Positions 1 through 5,810 of a DNA stretch of 5,817 nt are shown one piece after another; positions within the stretch are counted from its first letter, which is position 1; each line of letters begins with the position of its first letter. The stretch is taken from positions 1 through 5,817 of the forward strand of contig CAYFSC010000184.1 in assembly GCA_964345695.1 (NCBI GenBank), given 5' to 3'. Under the pieces are notes generated by a model, which made no database searches, had not been told where the DNA came from, and was given only the letters and a program-made list of their open reading frames with translations. This DNA is from CAYFSC01 sp964345695. Lineage in GTDB: Bacteria > Bacteroidota > Rhodothermia > Rhodothermales > Salinibacteraceae. Made by a program: the position numbers and the translations under genes.

Positions 1-1
1 C

Positions 2-1111
2 AACGCCAGCCAGCGCGACCGCGACTACGCGGCGTTCGTCAACTGGGAGCGCGCCGCGGAGGTCGTCGAGAACCAGGACATCGAGACCCGCAACGGTGTC
101 CCCCTCATCGACCCCGGCGAGCACGAGGGCGTGATGTACTTCGTGCCGGTCAGCAAGTCGCCCCACGGCATCGACGCCTCGCCGTCGGGCCGCTGGATCG
201 TCGCTTCCGGCAAGCTGCAGCCGACGACTACCGTCTTTGACTTCGAGCAGTTTCAGACGGCGATCGAGAACGAGGACTTTCAGGGCGAATTCCGCGGCGT
301 GCCGATCGTGAATTACGACAGCGTCGTCGAGGGCGAGGTGCCGGTGGGCCAGGGCCCGCTGCACACGCAGTACGACGGCGAGGGCAACGCCTACACGTCG
401 CTCTTCATCGAGTCGGCCGTGGCGAAGTGGAGCCTGCCGCCCTGGGACGAGGAGACGCAGCAGGACATGAGCCAGGCCGTGACGGACAAGATCAACGTTC
501 ACTACAACATCGGCCACCTCGTCATCCCGGGCAGCGACACGAAGGAGCCGTACGGCGAATGGCTGGTCGCGATGAACAAGCTCAAGAAGAACCGCGGCCT
601 CTCCGTCGGCCCCGAGATGCCGGAGACGAGTCAGCTCATCGACATCTCCGGCGAGGAGATGGAGCTCATCGAGGAAGACTACACCGCGCCGGAGCCGCAC
701 TTCGCCCAGGTCGTCCCGGCGGACGTGATCGATCCGATTGAGGTCTACAAGCAGGCGAACAACGACCATCCGGAGGCGCGCTGGGACCCGGAGAACACGG
801 GCGTCACGCGCAGCGGCGATCAGGTCACCGTCCACATGATCTCGAAGCGCAGCCAGTTCTACCCGGACAAGGTGGAGGTGCAGCAGGGCGACGAGGTCAC
901 GTTCCACCTGACGAACATCGAGCAGGTGTCGGACATGATCCACGGCTTCGGCATCGCCGAGCACAACATGAACGGCGTCGTGGCGCCGGGCGAGACGAAG
1001 ACGTTCACCATCACTGCCGATAAGGCCGGCGTCTACCCGTTCTACTGCACCAACTTCTGCTCGGCGCTCCATCAGGAGATGCAGGGGTACCTGGAGGTGA
1101 TCCCGCAGTAG
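2..1111 (+). CDS. nosZ: Nitrous-oxide reductase NosZ, clade II, C-terminal part (5' end outside the window)
   Basis: NosZ is the periplasmic copper enzyme that reduces N2O to N2. The reading frame is open from the left edge, so 369 codons remain and the signal peptide and first propeller blades are missing. Numbering from the first codon seen, four probable CuZ histidines are visible: H55 in KSPHG, H121 in GPLHT, H172 in HYNIGH and H233 in EPH. The 51- and 61-residue gaps between the last three match the spacing I recall for characterised NosZ. The C-terminal cupredoxin domain holds all five CuA side-chain ligands: H314 (MIHGFG), C349 and C353 (CTNFC), H357 and M360. Asn351 takes the place of the CuA tryptophan, which contributes only a backbone carbonyl. 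GPLHT and the FCSA stretch agree with clade II. The protein is strongly acidic, as in salt-adapted organisms. Identity is secure; a Met at codon 44 or 45 is internal, not the start. Confidence 0.97.
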   Translation, partial: NASQRDRDYAAFVNWERAAEVVENQDIETRNGVPLIDPGEHEGVMYFVPVSKSPHGIDASPSGRWIVASGKLQPTTTVFDFEQFQTAIENEDFQGEFRGVPIVNYDSVVEGEVPVGQGPLHTQYDGEGNAYTSLFIESAVAKWSLPPWDEETQQDMSQAVTDKINVHYNIGHLVIPGSDTKEPYGEWLVAMNKLKKNRGLSVGPEMPETSQLIDISGEEMELIEEDYTAPEPHFAQVVPADVIDPIEVYKQANNDHPEARWDPENTGVTRSGDQVTVHMISKRSQFYPDKVEVQQGDEVTFHLTNIEQVSDMIHGFGIAEHNMNGVVAPGETKTFTITADKAGVYPFYCTNFCSALHQEMQGYLEVIPQ

Positions 1112-1119
1112 GGCTGTCT

Positions 1120-1146
1120 GGGCGTCTGGGGGTAGGGGCGTGTGGG
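1120..1146 (+). other. Canonical G-quadruplex motif just after nosZ
   Basis: Four G-runs lie at 1120-1122, 1128-1132, 1135-1138 and 1144-1146, separated by loops of 5, 2 and 5 bases. This fits the standard G3+N1-7 pattern on the coding (mRNA-like) strand. A fifth GGG at 1111-1113 overlaps the nosZ stop codon. The first part contains two copies of GTCTGGG at 1116 and 1124, an 8-base period. The pattern is seen directly; folding or function in the cell is inference. Confidence 0.6.
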
Positions 1147-1172
1147 CCCTGTGACTACCTATCCACGCCCCT
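1134..1172 (+). repeat. Perfect 9-bp inverted repeat (hairpin) downstream of nosZ
   Basis: AGGGGCGTG at 1134-1142 is perfectly complementary to CACGCCCCT at 1164-1172, with a 21-base loop. It starts 22 bases after the nosZ stop. No T-run follows, so it is not a standard intrinsic terminator. It could protect the nosZ transcript 3' end or set the ratio of nosZ to downstream expression. Its left arm overlaps both the G-quadruplex motif and the longer inverted repeat, so these structures exclude one another. Confidence 0.45.
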
Positions 1173-1251
1173 CGTCCCACTCCCCACGCCAACGCCCACG
1201 CCCCCATCCTCTGCCTCCGCAACGCGTCCGCACGCACAAACGCCCACACGC
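1138..1251 (+). repeat. Perfect 10-bp long-range inverted repeat ending just before the nosB-like start codon
   Basis: GCGTGTGGGC at 1138-1147 is the exact reverse complement of GCCCACACGC at 1242-1251. The right arm ends four bases before the ATG at 1256, where a ribosome would bind. The DNA between is C-rich, with C-runs at 1168, 1176, 1182, 1195 and 1201, and a further near-match (GCCCACGCCCC, 1194-1204) can pair with the same G-rich arm. If the arms pair in RNA they could restrict translation of the next gene. The low-complexity composition makes chance pairing more likely. Confidence 0.4.
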
Positions 1252-1255
1252 AGTC

Positions 1256-1918
1256 ATGTTCGACTTCCTCGACCGTATTCCGGACCTCACCGACCGGGCC
1301 CTCCCCGGTCGGGGGCGGCTGTTGCTGGTCGCGGGGGCGGTGCTGCTCGCCGTGGCCATCTTCTTGCCGCTGTGGCAGATCCACCTGGTGGCGCCGCAGT
1401 ACCCGGACGGTCTCAACCTCTACATTCACAGCTACACCCTCGACGCCGGCAATGAGGGGCAGGACCTGACCGAGATCAACAACCTGAACCATTACATCGG
1501 CATGGCGCCGATTGAAGAAGAAGACTTCCCGGAGATGACGTTCATTCCCTTCTTCCTCGGCGGGTTCTCACTGCTAGCCCTGCGGGCCGCGTTCTTCGGC
1601 ACCGTCAAGGCGGCGATCGACACGCTCGTGCTCTTCGTCTACTTCGGGGCGTTCTCCATGTGGCGGTTTTACTACCAGCTCTATACCTACGCCCACAACC
1701 TCGACCCGAGGGCGCCGATGGATATCGATCCGTTCACGCCCATCCTCATCGGTTGGAAGCAGATTGCCAACTTTACGCAGTACAGCTTCCCGCGCGAGGG
1801 GGCCGTAATGCTTCTCGTCGCCGCAGGATGCTTCGGCAGCGCCCTCTGGATGGGCATGCGTTCTGAGGCCGATACCGGCGAGGTGGAAGAATCCGAGACA
1901 GAAGCAGCCGTGGCCTGA
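1256..1918 (+). CDS. NosB-like nos-cluster membrane protein, four predicted transmembrane helices
   Basis: A 220-residue integral membrane protein of unknown chemistry lies between nosZ and nosD, the place of nosB in clade II clusters such as that of Wolinella, where NosB is needed for N2O respiration. Probable helices are at about residues 20-43, 95-113, 117-137 and 182-200. The first loop (44-94) carries APQYP (46-50) and LNHYIGM (77-83); the second (138-181) carries AHNLDP (146-151). I recognise these motifs, from memory, from nos-linked proteins of Bacteroidota. His43, His79, Met83 and His147 lie near the membrane face and might bind copper, but this is untested. The C-terminus is acidic and probably disordered. 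An in-frame GTG at 1142 would add 38 low-complexity residues encoded by the repeat-rich spacer, so the ATG at 1256 is preferred. No clear Shine-Dalgarno precedes it. True homology to NosB needs a search. Confidence 0.8.
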   Translation: MFDFLDRIPDLTDRALPGRGRLLLVAGAVLLAVAIFLPLWQIHLVAPQYPDGLNLYIHSYTLDAGNEGQDLTEINNLNHYIGMAPIEEEDFPEMTFIPFFLGGFSLLALRAAFFGTVKAAIDTLVLFVYFGAFSMWRFYYQLYTYAHNLDPRAPMDIDPFTPILIGWKQIANFTQYSFPREGAVMLLVAAGCFGSALWMGMRSEADTGEVEESETEAAVA

Positions 1919-1928
1919 TCGGAGTGCG

Positions 1929-1960
1929 TTGAGCGTTCAACGTTGAAACGGTCGACGTTT
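1929..1960. promoter_or_regulatory. Cluster of short palindromes upstream of nosD (possible operator)
   Basis: Three overlapping symmetric elements sit 11 bases after the previous stop: TTGA-N4-TCAA at 1929-1940, the perfect 12-bp palindrome TTCAACGTTGAA at 1936-1947, and AAACG-N5-CGTTT at 1946-1960. CGTT-led units recur at 1927, 1941 and 1956. The first looks like a Crp/Fnr site (TTGAT-N4-ATCAA) but its half-sites are two bases too close. A protein-binding site or a structured leader for nosD is possible. No -10/-33 promoter pair could be recognised with confidence. Confidence 0.35.
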
Positions 1961-1996
1961 GAGCCCACAACCTTCACCGTTCCACCCTTCACCGGA

Positions 1997-3394
1997 ATGC
2001 ACGCTTTCTGGGTACTTACCGTCGGGATCGCCATCGGGCTTGTGCCGGGCACCCGTCCCGCGCAGTCGTCGCTGCAGGCCCGCCTCGACGCCGCGGCCCC
2101 CGGCGACACGCTCGTCGTGGAGGGCGGAACGCACGACGGCCCGTTCATTATCGGCAAACCCCTTGTGCTCGTGGGGCGGGACGGGGCGCACCTCAAGGGT
2201 GATGGCACCACCCACGTCGTCACCATCGCGGCCAACGAGGTGACGCTGCAGGGCTTTCGGATTACGGGCTCGGGAACGAAGCTTGCGCAGGACCACGCCG
2301 GCGTTATGGTACAGGGCCACCGGGCCACGATCCGCGACAACCATCTGGTCGATGTCCTCCACGGCGTGTACGTGAAGGGGAAGAACCGCGCCGTCATCAC
2401 CGAGAACCGGATCGAAGGGCCGCCCACCGTCACGCGCCGGCTCTCGACCGCCGAAGCCCGATTGGTCGACGGCTGCTCGGTGCCGCCGGAGGGCGGGCCG
2501 TGCGAGGTGCCGCTGAAATCCGCCCAGCGGGGCAACGGCATTCACCTGTGGAACGCCCGCCACAGCACCATCACGCACAACACCGTCCACCATACGCGAG
2601 ACGGCACGTACTTCTCGCACAGCGACCACACCTATACGGCGCACAACACGATCCGCAACGTGCGCTACGGGCTCCACTTCATGTACTCCGACCACAACGC
2701 GTTCGAGCACAACGTCTTCCGCGACAACGCCTCGGGCTCGGCCCTGATGTACTCGGACGACATCACGGTGCGGCACAACGACTTCCGCAACAACCGGTCG
2801 CAGCGCGGCTACGGCCTCTTGCTGCAATCGATGACCGACAGCCAGTTCGAGGACAACCGGCTGACCGGCAACACGACGGGGCTCTATGTGGAGAACAGCA
2901 GCCGCAGCACCTTCCGGCGCAATGAGATCCGCTCCAACTACCGCGGCCTGCGCCTCACGGGCAGCTCCATGTACAACCGGTTCACCGAAAACGTCATCCG
3001 GTCGAACCTGCAGACGGCCGCCCTCTCCGGCATGAGCGAAACGAACGCGTGGCACGAAGACGGACGCGGTAACTTCTGGGGAACCCGGGGCCTGCTCGAT
3101 CTCAATGCCGACGGGGTGAGTGAGCTGCCGCACCGCGTCGTCGACGTGCTCGGCGTGAAGCGAGAGACCTTCCCGGCCATTGGGCTGTTGGCGTCGAGTC
3201 CAGGCATCGAGACGCTGGCCTTTGCCCTGCGCCGGGCGCCGCTCCCCACCCTGCCGGAGATCGTCGACGCCCACGCCCTCATGCGTCCGCCGGTGACTCC
3301 CGGCACCGATCGGCGCCGGACGGGTGCTCTGGTCGTTGCTCTCGGGCTGCTTGCCATCACCCTCTCGTTCATCGCGTGGGGACGCCATGACTGA
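1997..3394 (+). CDS. nosD: NosD, periplasmic copper-maturation protein of the NosDFY complex
   Basis: NosD is the periplasmic part of the NosDFY ABC complex that matures the CuZ site of NosZ. The 465-residue product starts with a hydrophobic signal-like segment (about residues 4-18) and a possible cleavage site near residues 22-24. The body is a right-handed beta-helix of roughly 22-residue turns with repeated N/D-rich rungs; GNGIHLWN, GLHFMYSDHN and ALMYSDD are typical NosD motifs. Two features differ from the plain family pattern: an insertion at about residues 145-175 that holds the only two cysteines (C160, C169), and a C-terminal hydrophobic helix at about 441-461 preceded by RRR, which would anchor the protein in the membrane. 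An in-frame TTG at 1943 would add 18 residues, including Lys-Arg at the N-terminus, but it lies inside the palindrome cluster; the ATG is preferred. The gene overlaps nosF by 8 bp. Confidence 0.95.
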   Translation: MHAFWVLTVGIAIGLVPGTRPAQSSLQARLDAAAPGDTLVVEGGTHDGPFIIGKPLVLVGRDGAHLKGDGTTHVVTIAANEVTLQGFRITGSGTKLAQDHAGVMVQGHRATIRDNHLVDVLHGVYVKGKNRAVITENRIEGPPTVTRRLSTAEARLVDGCSVPPEGGPCEVPLKSAQRGNGIHLWNARHSTITHNTVHHTRDGTYFSHSDHTYTAHNTIRNVRYGLHFMYSDHNAFEHNVFRDNASGSALMYSDDITVRHNDFRNNRSQRGYGLLLQSMTDSQFEDNRLTGNTTGLYVENSSRSTFRRNEIRSNYRGLRLTGSSMYNRFTENVIRSNLQTAALSGMSETNAWHEDGRGNFWGTRGLLDLNADGVSELPHRVVDVLGVKRETFPAIGLLASSPGIETLAFALRRAPLPTLPEIVDAHALMRPPVTPGTDRRRTGALVVALGLLAITLSFIAWGRHD

Positions 3395-4157
3395 CTCCAT
3401 GATCGACGCAGCCGACGTACACGTTGCCTACGACGAGCCGGTGCTGCAAGGCGCCTCGCTCCACGTCGAGGGCGGGCAGATTGCCGCCCTCGTGGGGGCG
3501 AACGGCGTCGGAAAGACGACGATGCTGAAGGCCATCGCCGGCCTGACGGCGCCGGAGCGCGGGACCATCCGCGTCGACGGCATCGACGTGCAGGCCGACC
3601 AGCGGCGGGCCCAGCGCCGGCTCGCGTATCTGCCCCAGAACACGCGCTTTCACAAGGCGCTCTCGCCGCGACAGGTCCTCCGCTTCTATGCCGGCCTCCG
3701 CCAGCGGCCGAACGCTCCCATCGATGCGTTGCTCAAAGACGTGGACCTCACCGACGACGCCGACCGGCCCTGCGAAACGCTGTCGGGCGGCATGCGGCAG
3801 CGGCTGGGGCTGGCCGTGGTGTGGCTCGCCGACACCCCCGTCCTGCTGCTCGACGAGCCGGGCCTGAGCCTCGACCCCGACTGGCGCGCCTACCTGAAGC
3901 GCGAGCTGCGGCAGCGAGCCCACGAGGGAGCCGCCGTGCTCATGGCCACGCACCTGGCCGACCTCTGGCACGACGTGATCGACGTCACCTTCACCTGCGC
4001 CGACGGCCGGATCCGCCCCGAGTCGCCCGGCCCCTCCGGCGATGCCCCCGGCGGCATCGATCCCTCCGGCGGGGCCGACGCGCCCGCCAATCTGCCTCCC
4101 AACGGCGCCGCCGATCCGAAGCGGACGGCGGCCTCGCCCGCCTCGCCGTCTTCGTAA
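3387..4157 (+). CDS. nosF: NosF, ABC-transporter ATPase of the NosDFY complex
   Basis: NosF is the cytoplasmic ATPase that powers NosDFY during NosZ copper-site assembly. All nucleotide-binding motifs are intact: Walker A GANGVGKTT (residues 37-45), Q-loop Gln84, signature LSGGMRQ (132-138), Walker B VLLLDEP (152-158), the SLD D-loop (161-163) and switch His189. The length is 256 residues. After the ATPase core, residues 211-256 are a Gly/Pro/Ala/Ser-rich tail that looks disordered and has no recognised domain. The ATG at 3387 lies inside the end of nosD (ATGACTGA overlap), with a weak GGGGA four bases upstream, so translational coupling is likely. A start at 3324 in the same frame would lie deep inside nosD and precede the conserved N-terminus, so it is rejected. 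Placement between nosD and nosY separates it from generic ABC ATPases. Confidence 0.95.
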   Translation: MTDSMIDAADVHVAYDEPVLQGASLHVEGGQIAALVGANGVGKTTMLKAIAGLTAPERGTIRVDGIDVQADQRRAQRRLAYLPQNTRFHKALSPRQVLRFYAGLRQRPNAPIDALLKDVDLTDDADRPCETLSGGMRQRLGLAVVWLADTPVLLLDEPGLSLDPDWRAYLKRELRQRAHEGAAVLMATHLADLWHDVIDVTFTCADGRIRPESPGPSGDAPGGIDPSGGADAPANLPPNGAADPKRTAASPASPSS

Positions 4158-4161
4158 GCCG

Positions 4162-4206
4162 CCGTTCCTGTAAGCCGCTGCCCCCGAGCCGTCGCCTACA
4201 GGCGGT
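4162..4206 (+). repeat. Hairpin in the nosF-nosY spacer
   Basis: CCTGTA at 4167-4172 pairs with TACAGG at 4197-4202. Three more pairs (CCG 4162-4164 with CGG 4203-4205) extend the stem past a TT bulge, and the loop is 24 bases. No T-run follows directly. The rest of the 96-bp spacer shows no gene or clear promoter. The hairpin could tune nosY relative to nosF, or be chance in GC-rich DNA. Confidence 0.3.
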
Positions 4207-4253
4207 TCGGACGATGGAGTACGCGCGTTTTCTGTCTCGAATCCCTTCCCCTC

Positions 4254-5039
4254 ATGTCGGTGCTCTCCCCGGTCGTACAGTCGATCATTCAGCGCGAGGT
4301 CTCGACGACGCTGCACAACCGCTACGTCCAGTTCTTCGCGCTTCTTCTCGTGGCGGGCAGCCTCACAGTCGTCGGGGCTGCCGGGTCGGCGGCGTCGGTG
4401 TCGTTCGGCACGCTGCTGCTTCTGCTGTACGTCATCCCGCTATTTGCCGTGCTCATCGGTGTCAGCGCCGCGCAGGAGGAGCGCGAGGAGCATCCGATCC
4501 TGCTCAGCCATCCGCTGCCACGGGGCCGCTTCGTCGCGAGTAAGCTCACCGTGCTTGCCGGGGCCCTCGTTCTCGTACTGACGCTGGCTCTTCTGCCCGT
4601 CGGCGTTCGGGTGGGAAGCGCCTCTGCCCTCGGCGTGCTCTGGAGCCTGGGCTTGGCGCTCGTTCTCGTGTGGGGAAGCACCGGGCTCGCGATCGGCTTC
4701 TACGCCGCCAACCGGGCCCGCGGCCTCGTCCTGGGCCTGTGCGTCTGGTTTGCCAGTCTCGTTCTGTACGACCTCTGCACGTTTCTCCTCGCGGGCGTCG
4801 ACGCGCTGCAGGCCTGGCCGACGGTCTGGGTCTCGCTGCTGCTTCTCAACCCGGCCGATGCCGTTCGGCTGGCCGGACTGACGGCCCTGGACGGCCTGTC
4901 GTTCACGGCGCCCGGCACCACGGAGGCCGTCACGACGCTGCTCGCCTGGACGCCCCTGTGGGCCCTGGTGCTGACCGGGCTCTGGACGGCCGGGGCGACC
5001 CTGCTGGCCCGGCGTGGGCTCGAGCGAGCTCGGCTCTAA
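4254..5039 (+). CDS. nosY: NosY, ABC-2 type permease of the NosDFY complex
   Basis: NosY is the membrane subunit that joins periplasmic NosD to cytoplasmic NosF. The 261-residue protein has about six hydrophobic helices, near residues 25-43, 50-70, 98-118, 126-149, 157-180 and 229-252. Between helices 2 and 3 is the acidic, charged loop typical of NosY (QEEREEHPILLSHPLPRGR, about 74-92), which in this family lies on the cytoplasmic side near the ATPase. LNPAD (198-202) before the last helix is another NosY hallmark. The start is the ATG at 4254, 96 bp after nosF; no good Shine-Dalgarno is seen. An ATG at 4214 is in another frame. The looser spacing contrasts with the tight nosD-nosF junction but the genes probably share a transcript. 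Length and motifs are normal and the gene appears intact. Confidence 0.95.
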   Translation: MSVLSPVVQSIIQREVSTTLHNRYVQFFALLLVAGSLTVVGAAGSAASVSFGTLLLLLYVIPLFAVLIGVSAAQEEREEHPILLSHPLPRGRFVASKLTVLAGALVLVLTLALLPVGVRVGSASALGVLWSLGLALVLVWGSTGLAIGFYAANRARGLVLGLCVWFASLVLYDLCTFLLAGVDALQAWPTVWVSLLLLNPADAVRLAGLTALDGLSFTAPGTTEAVTTLLAWTPLWALVLTGLWTAGATLLARRGLERARL

Positions 5040-5066
5040 GCCTTGGCGCCGGCGAGAGGAGGCGGG
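5040..5066. terminator. Weak hairpin in the gap between convergent nosY and the regulator gene
   Basis: GCCTT at 5040-5044 can pair with GAGGC at 5059-5063 (one G-T pair) around a segment that includes the self-complementary CGCCGGCG (5047-5054). There is no T-run on either strand. This is the only place for a shared bidirectional terminator, but the sequence support is poor. Confidence 0.2.
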
Positions 5067-5810
5067 TCACTCGGCCCGCCCCAGCCGCACCAGCGCATGC
5101 CGGTCCGTGATCGCGATCTGCTCGCCCTCTCGTCGAATCACGCCCTCGTCCTCCAGGTCGCCGAGCGCGCGAGACAAGGTTTCGGGCACGGTCCCCAACT
5201 CGGCGGCCAGCACCGACTTGGGGACGTCGAGCGTGACGACGGCATTTCCATTTTCGGCGCCCTCGACCTCCTCGGCGGCTTCTCGGTGGAGGTGCTGCGC
5301 GAGCCGCTCCTTCACGCCCTGCAGCGACAGCGCGTCGAGGCGGCGCACAGCCTCGCGGAGCCGGCGGGCCATCTGCCCGAGCATGTGCAGACACGAGCGC
5401 GGATGGGCGTCGACAAACGAAAGAAAGGCGTCTCGGGGAAGGAACAGCATCGTGCTCTCCTTCAGCGTCTCGGCCGTCGCCGGATACGTCTGGTCCGGAC
5501 CTGGCTGCACGGGGCCGTCCGCGTCCCCCATGCGCTGAAAGAGCGGGACCTCGGCGAACGACTCGCCGGGCTGAATGACGTGCAGGACGAGCATGCGACC
5601 CGACTCGTTGAGCCGGTAAATCTGAACCGTTCCCTCTAAGAGAAGAAAAAAGCCTCGGTATCGGTCTCCCGTCTGGAATAAAATCTCTCCTTTTGCCGCC
5701 GTTTGCACGTGGCTGAACTCGATCATAGCCGTTCGGTCGGCCGGGCTCAGACCGCCGAAGAACATATGGTCGGCCATCTGAGCCGCAATCTCGTCTCGCG
5801 TCCAGGTCAT
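5067..5810 (-). CDS. Crp/Fnr-family transcription regulator, DNR-like, candidate nos regulator
   Basis: A 247-residue regulator with an N-terminal cyclic-nucleotide-binding-type beta-roll (about residues 15-130, including GEILFQTGD, LLLEGTVQIY and PGESFAEVPLF), a dimerisation helix (about 136-160) and a C-terminal winged helix-turn-helix. The recognition segment TVPETLSRAL (207-216) has the E-x-x-S-R pattern of Fnr/Dnr proteins that read TTGAT-type half-sites. The only cysteine is C140, so it cannot hold an Fnr 4Fe-4S cluster. The beta-roll lacks the Arg used by Crp for cAMP and has a Gly/Pro/Asp-rich insertion at about 93-107. DNR-type sensing of NO through haem fits the nos context, but the ligand is inferred. 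The gene converges on nosY with a 27-bp gap. Its promoter is off the window, and with only 7 bases seen upstream, a start further upstream cannot be excluded. Confidence 0.88.
   Translation of the reverse strand: MTWTRDEIAAQMADHMFFGGLSPADRTAMIEFSHVQTAAKGEILFQTGDRYRGFFLLLEGTVQIYRLNESGRMLVLHVIQPGESFAEVPLFQRMGDADGPVQPGPDQTYPATAETLKESTMLFLPRDAFLSFVDAHPRSCLHMLGQMARRLREAVRRLDALSLQGVKERLAQHLHREAAEEVEGAENGNAVVTLDVPKSVLAAELGTVPETLSRALGDLEDEGVIRREGEQIAITDRHALVRLGRAE

Noticed and set aside
1134..1172. Intrinsic terminator after nosZ
   Set aside because: The stem is good but no T-run follows, and downstream genes of the same pathway continue in the same direction.
1165..1251. C-rich repeats (CCCACGCC-like units) as a CRISPR array or tandem repeat array
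   Set aside because: The units are short, irregular and without spacers of constant length; they read as low-complexity DNA.
1142..1255. N-terminal extension of the NosB-like protein from a GTG
   Set aside because: The added residues are Pro/Arg/His-rich and encoded by the repetitive spacer; conserved-looking sequence starts only after the ATG at 1256.
1929..1940. TTGA-N4-TCAA as a standard Fnr/Dnr box
   Set aside because: A proper site is TTGAT-N4-ATCAA, which puts six bases between TTGA and TCAA; here there are four, so it is kept only as part of the palindrome cluster.
1937..3400. 487-codon open frame antisense to the whole of nosD
   Set aside because: It is exactly antisense to a well-recognised gene, its product has no recognisable domain and is Arg/Val/Gly/Ala-biased, as expected for the complementary strand of GC-rich coding DNA.
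3369..4316. 315-codon open frame antisense to nosF
   Set aside because: Same reasoning: it mirrors an intact ABC ATPase and its product is low-complexity with no motif.
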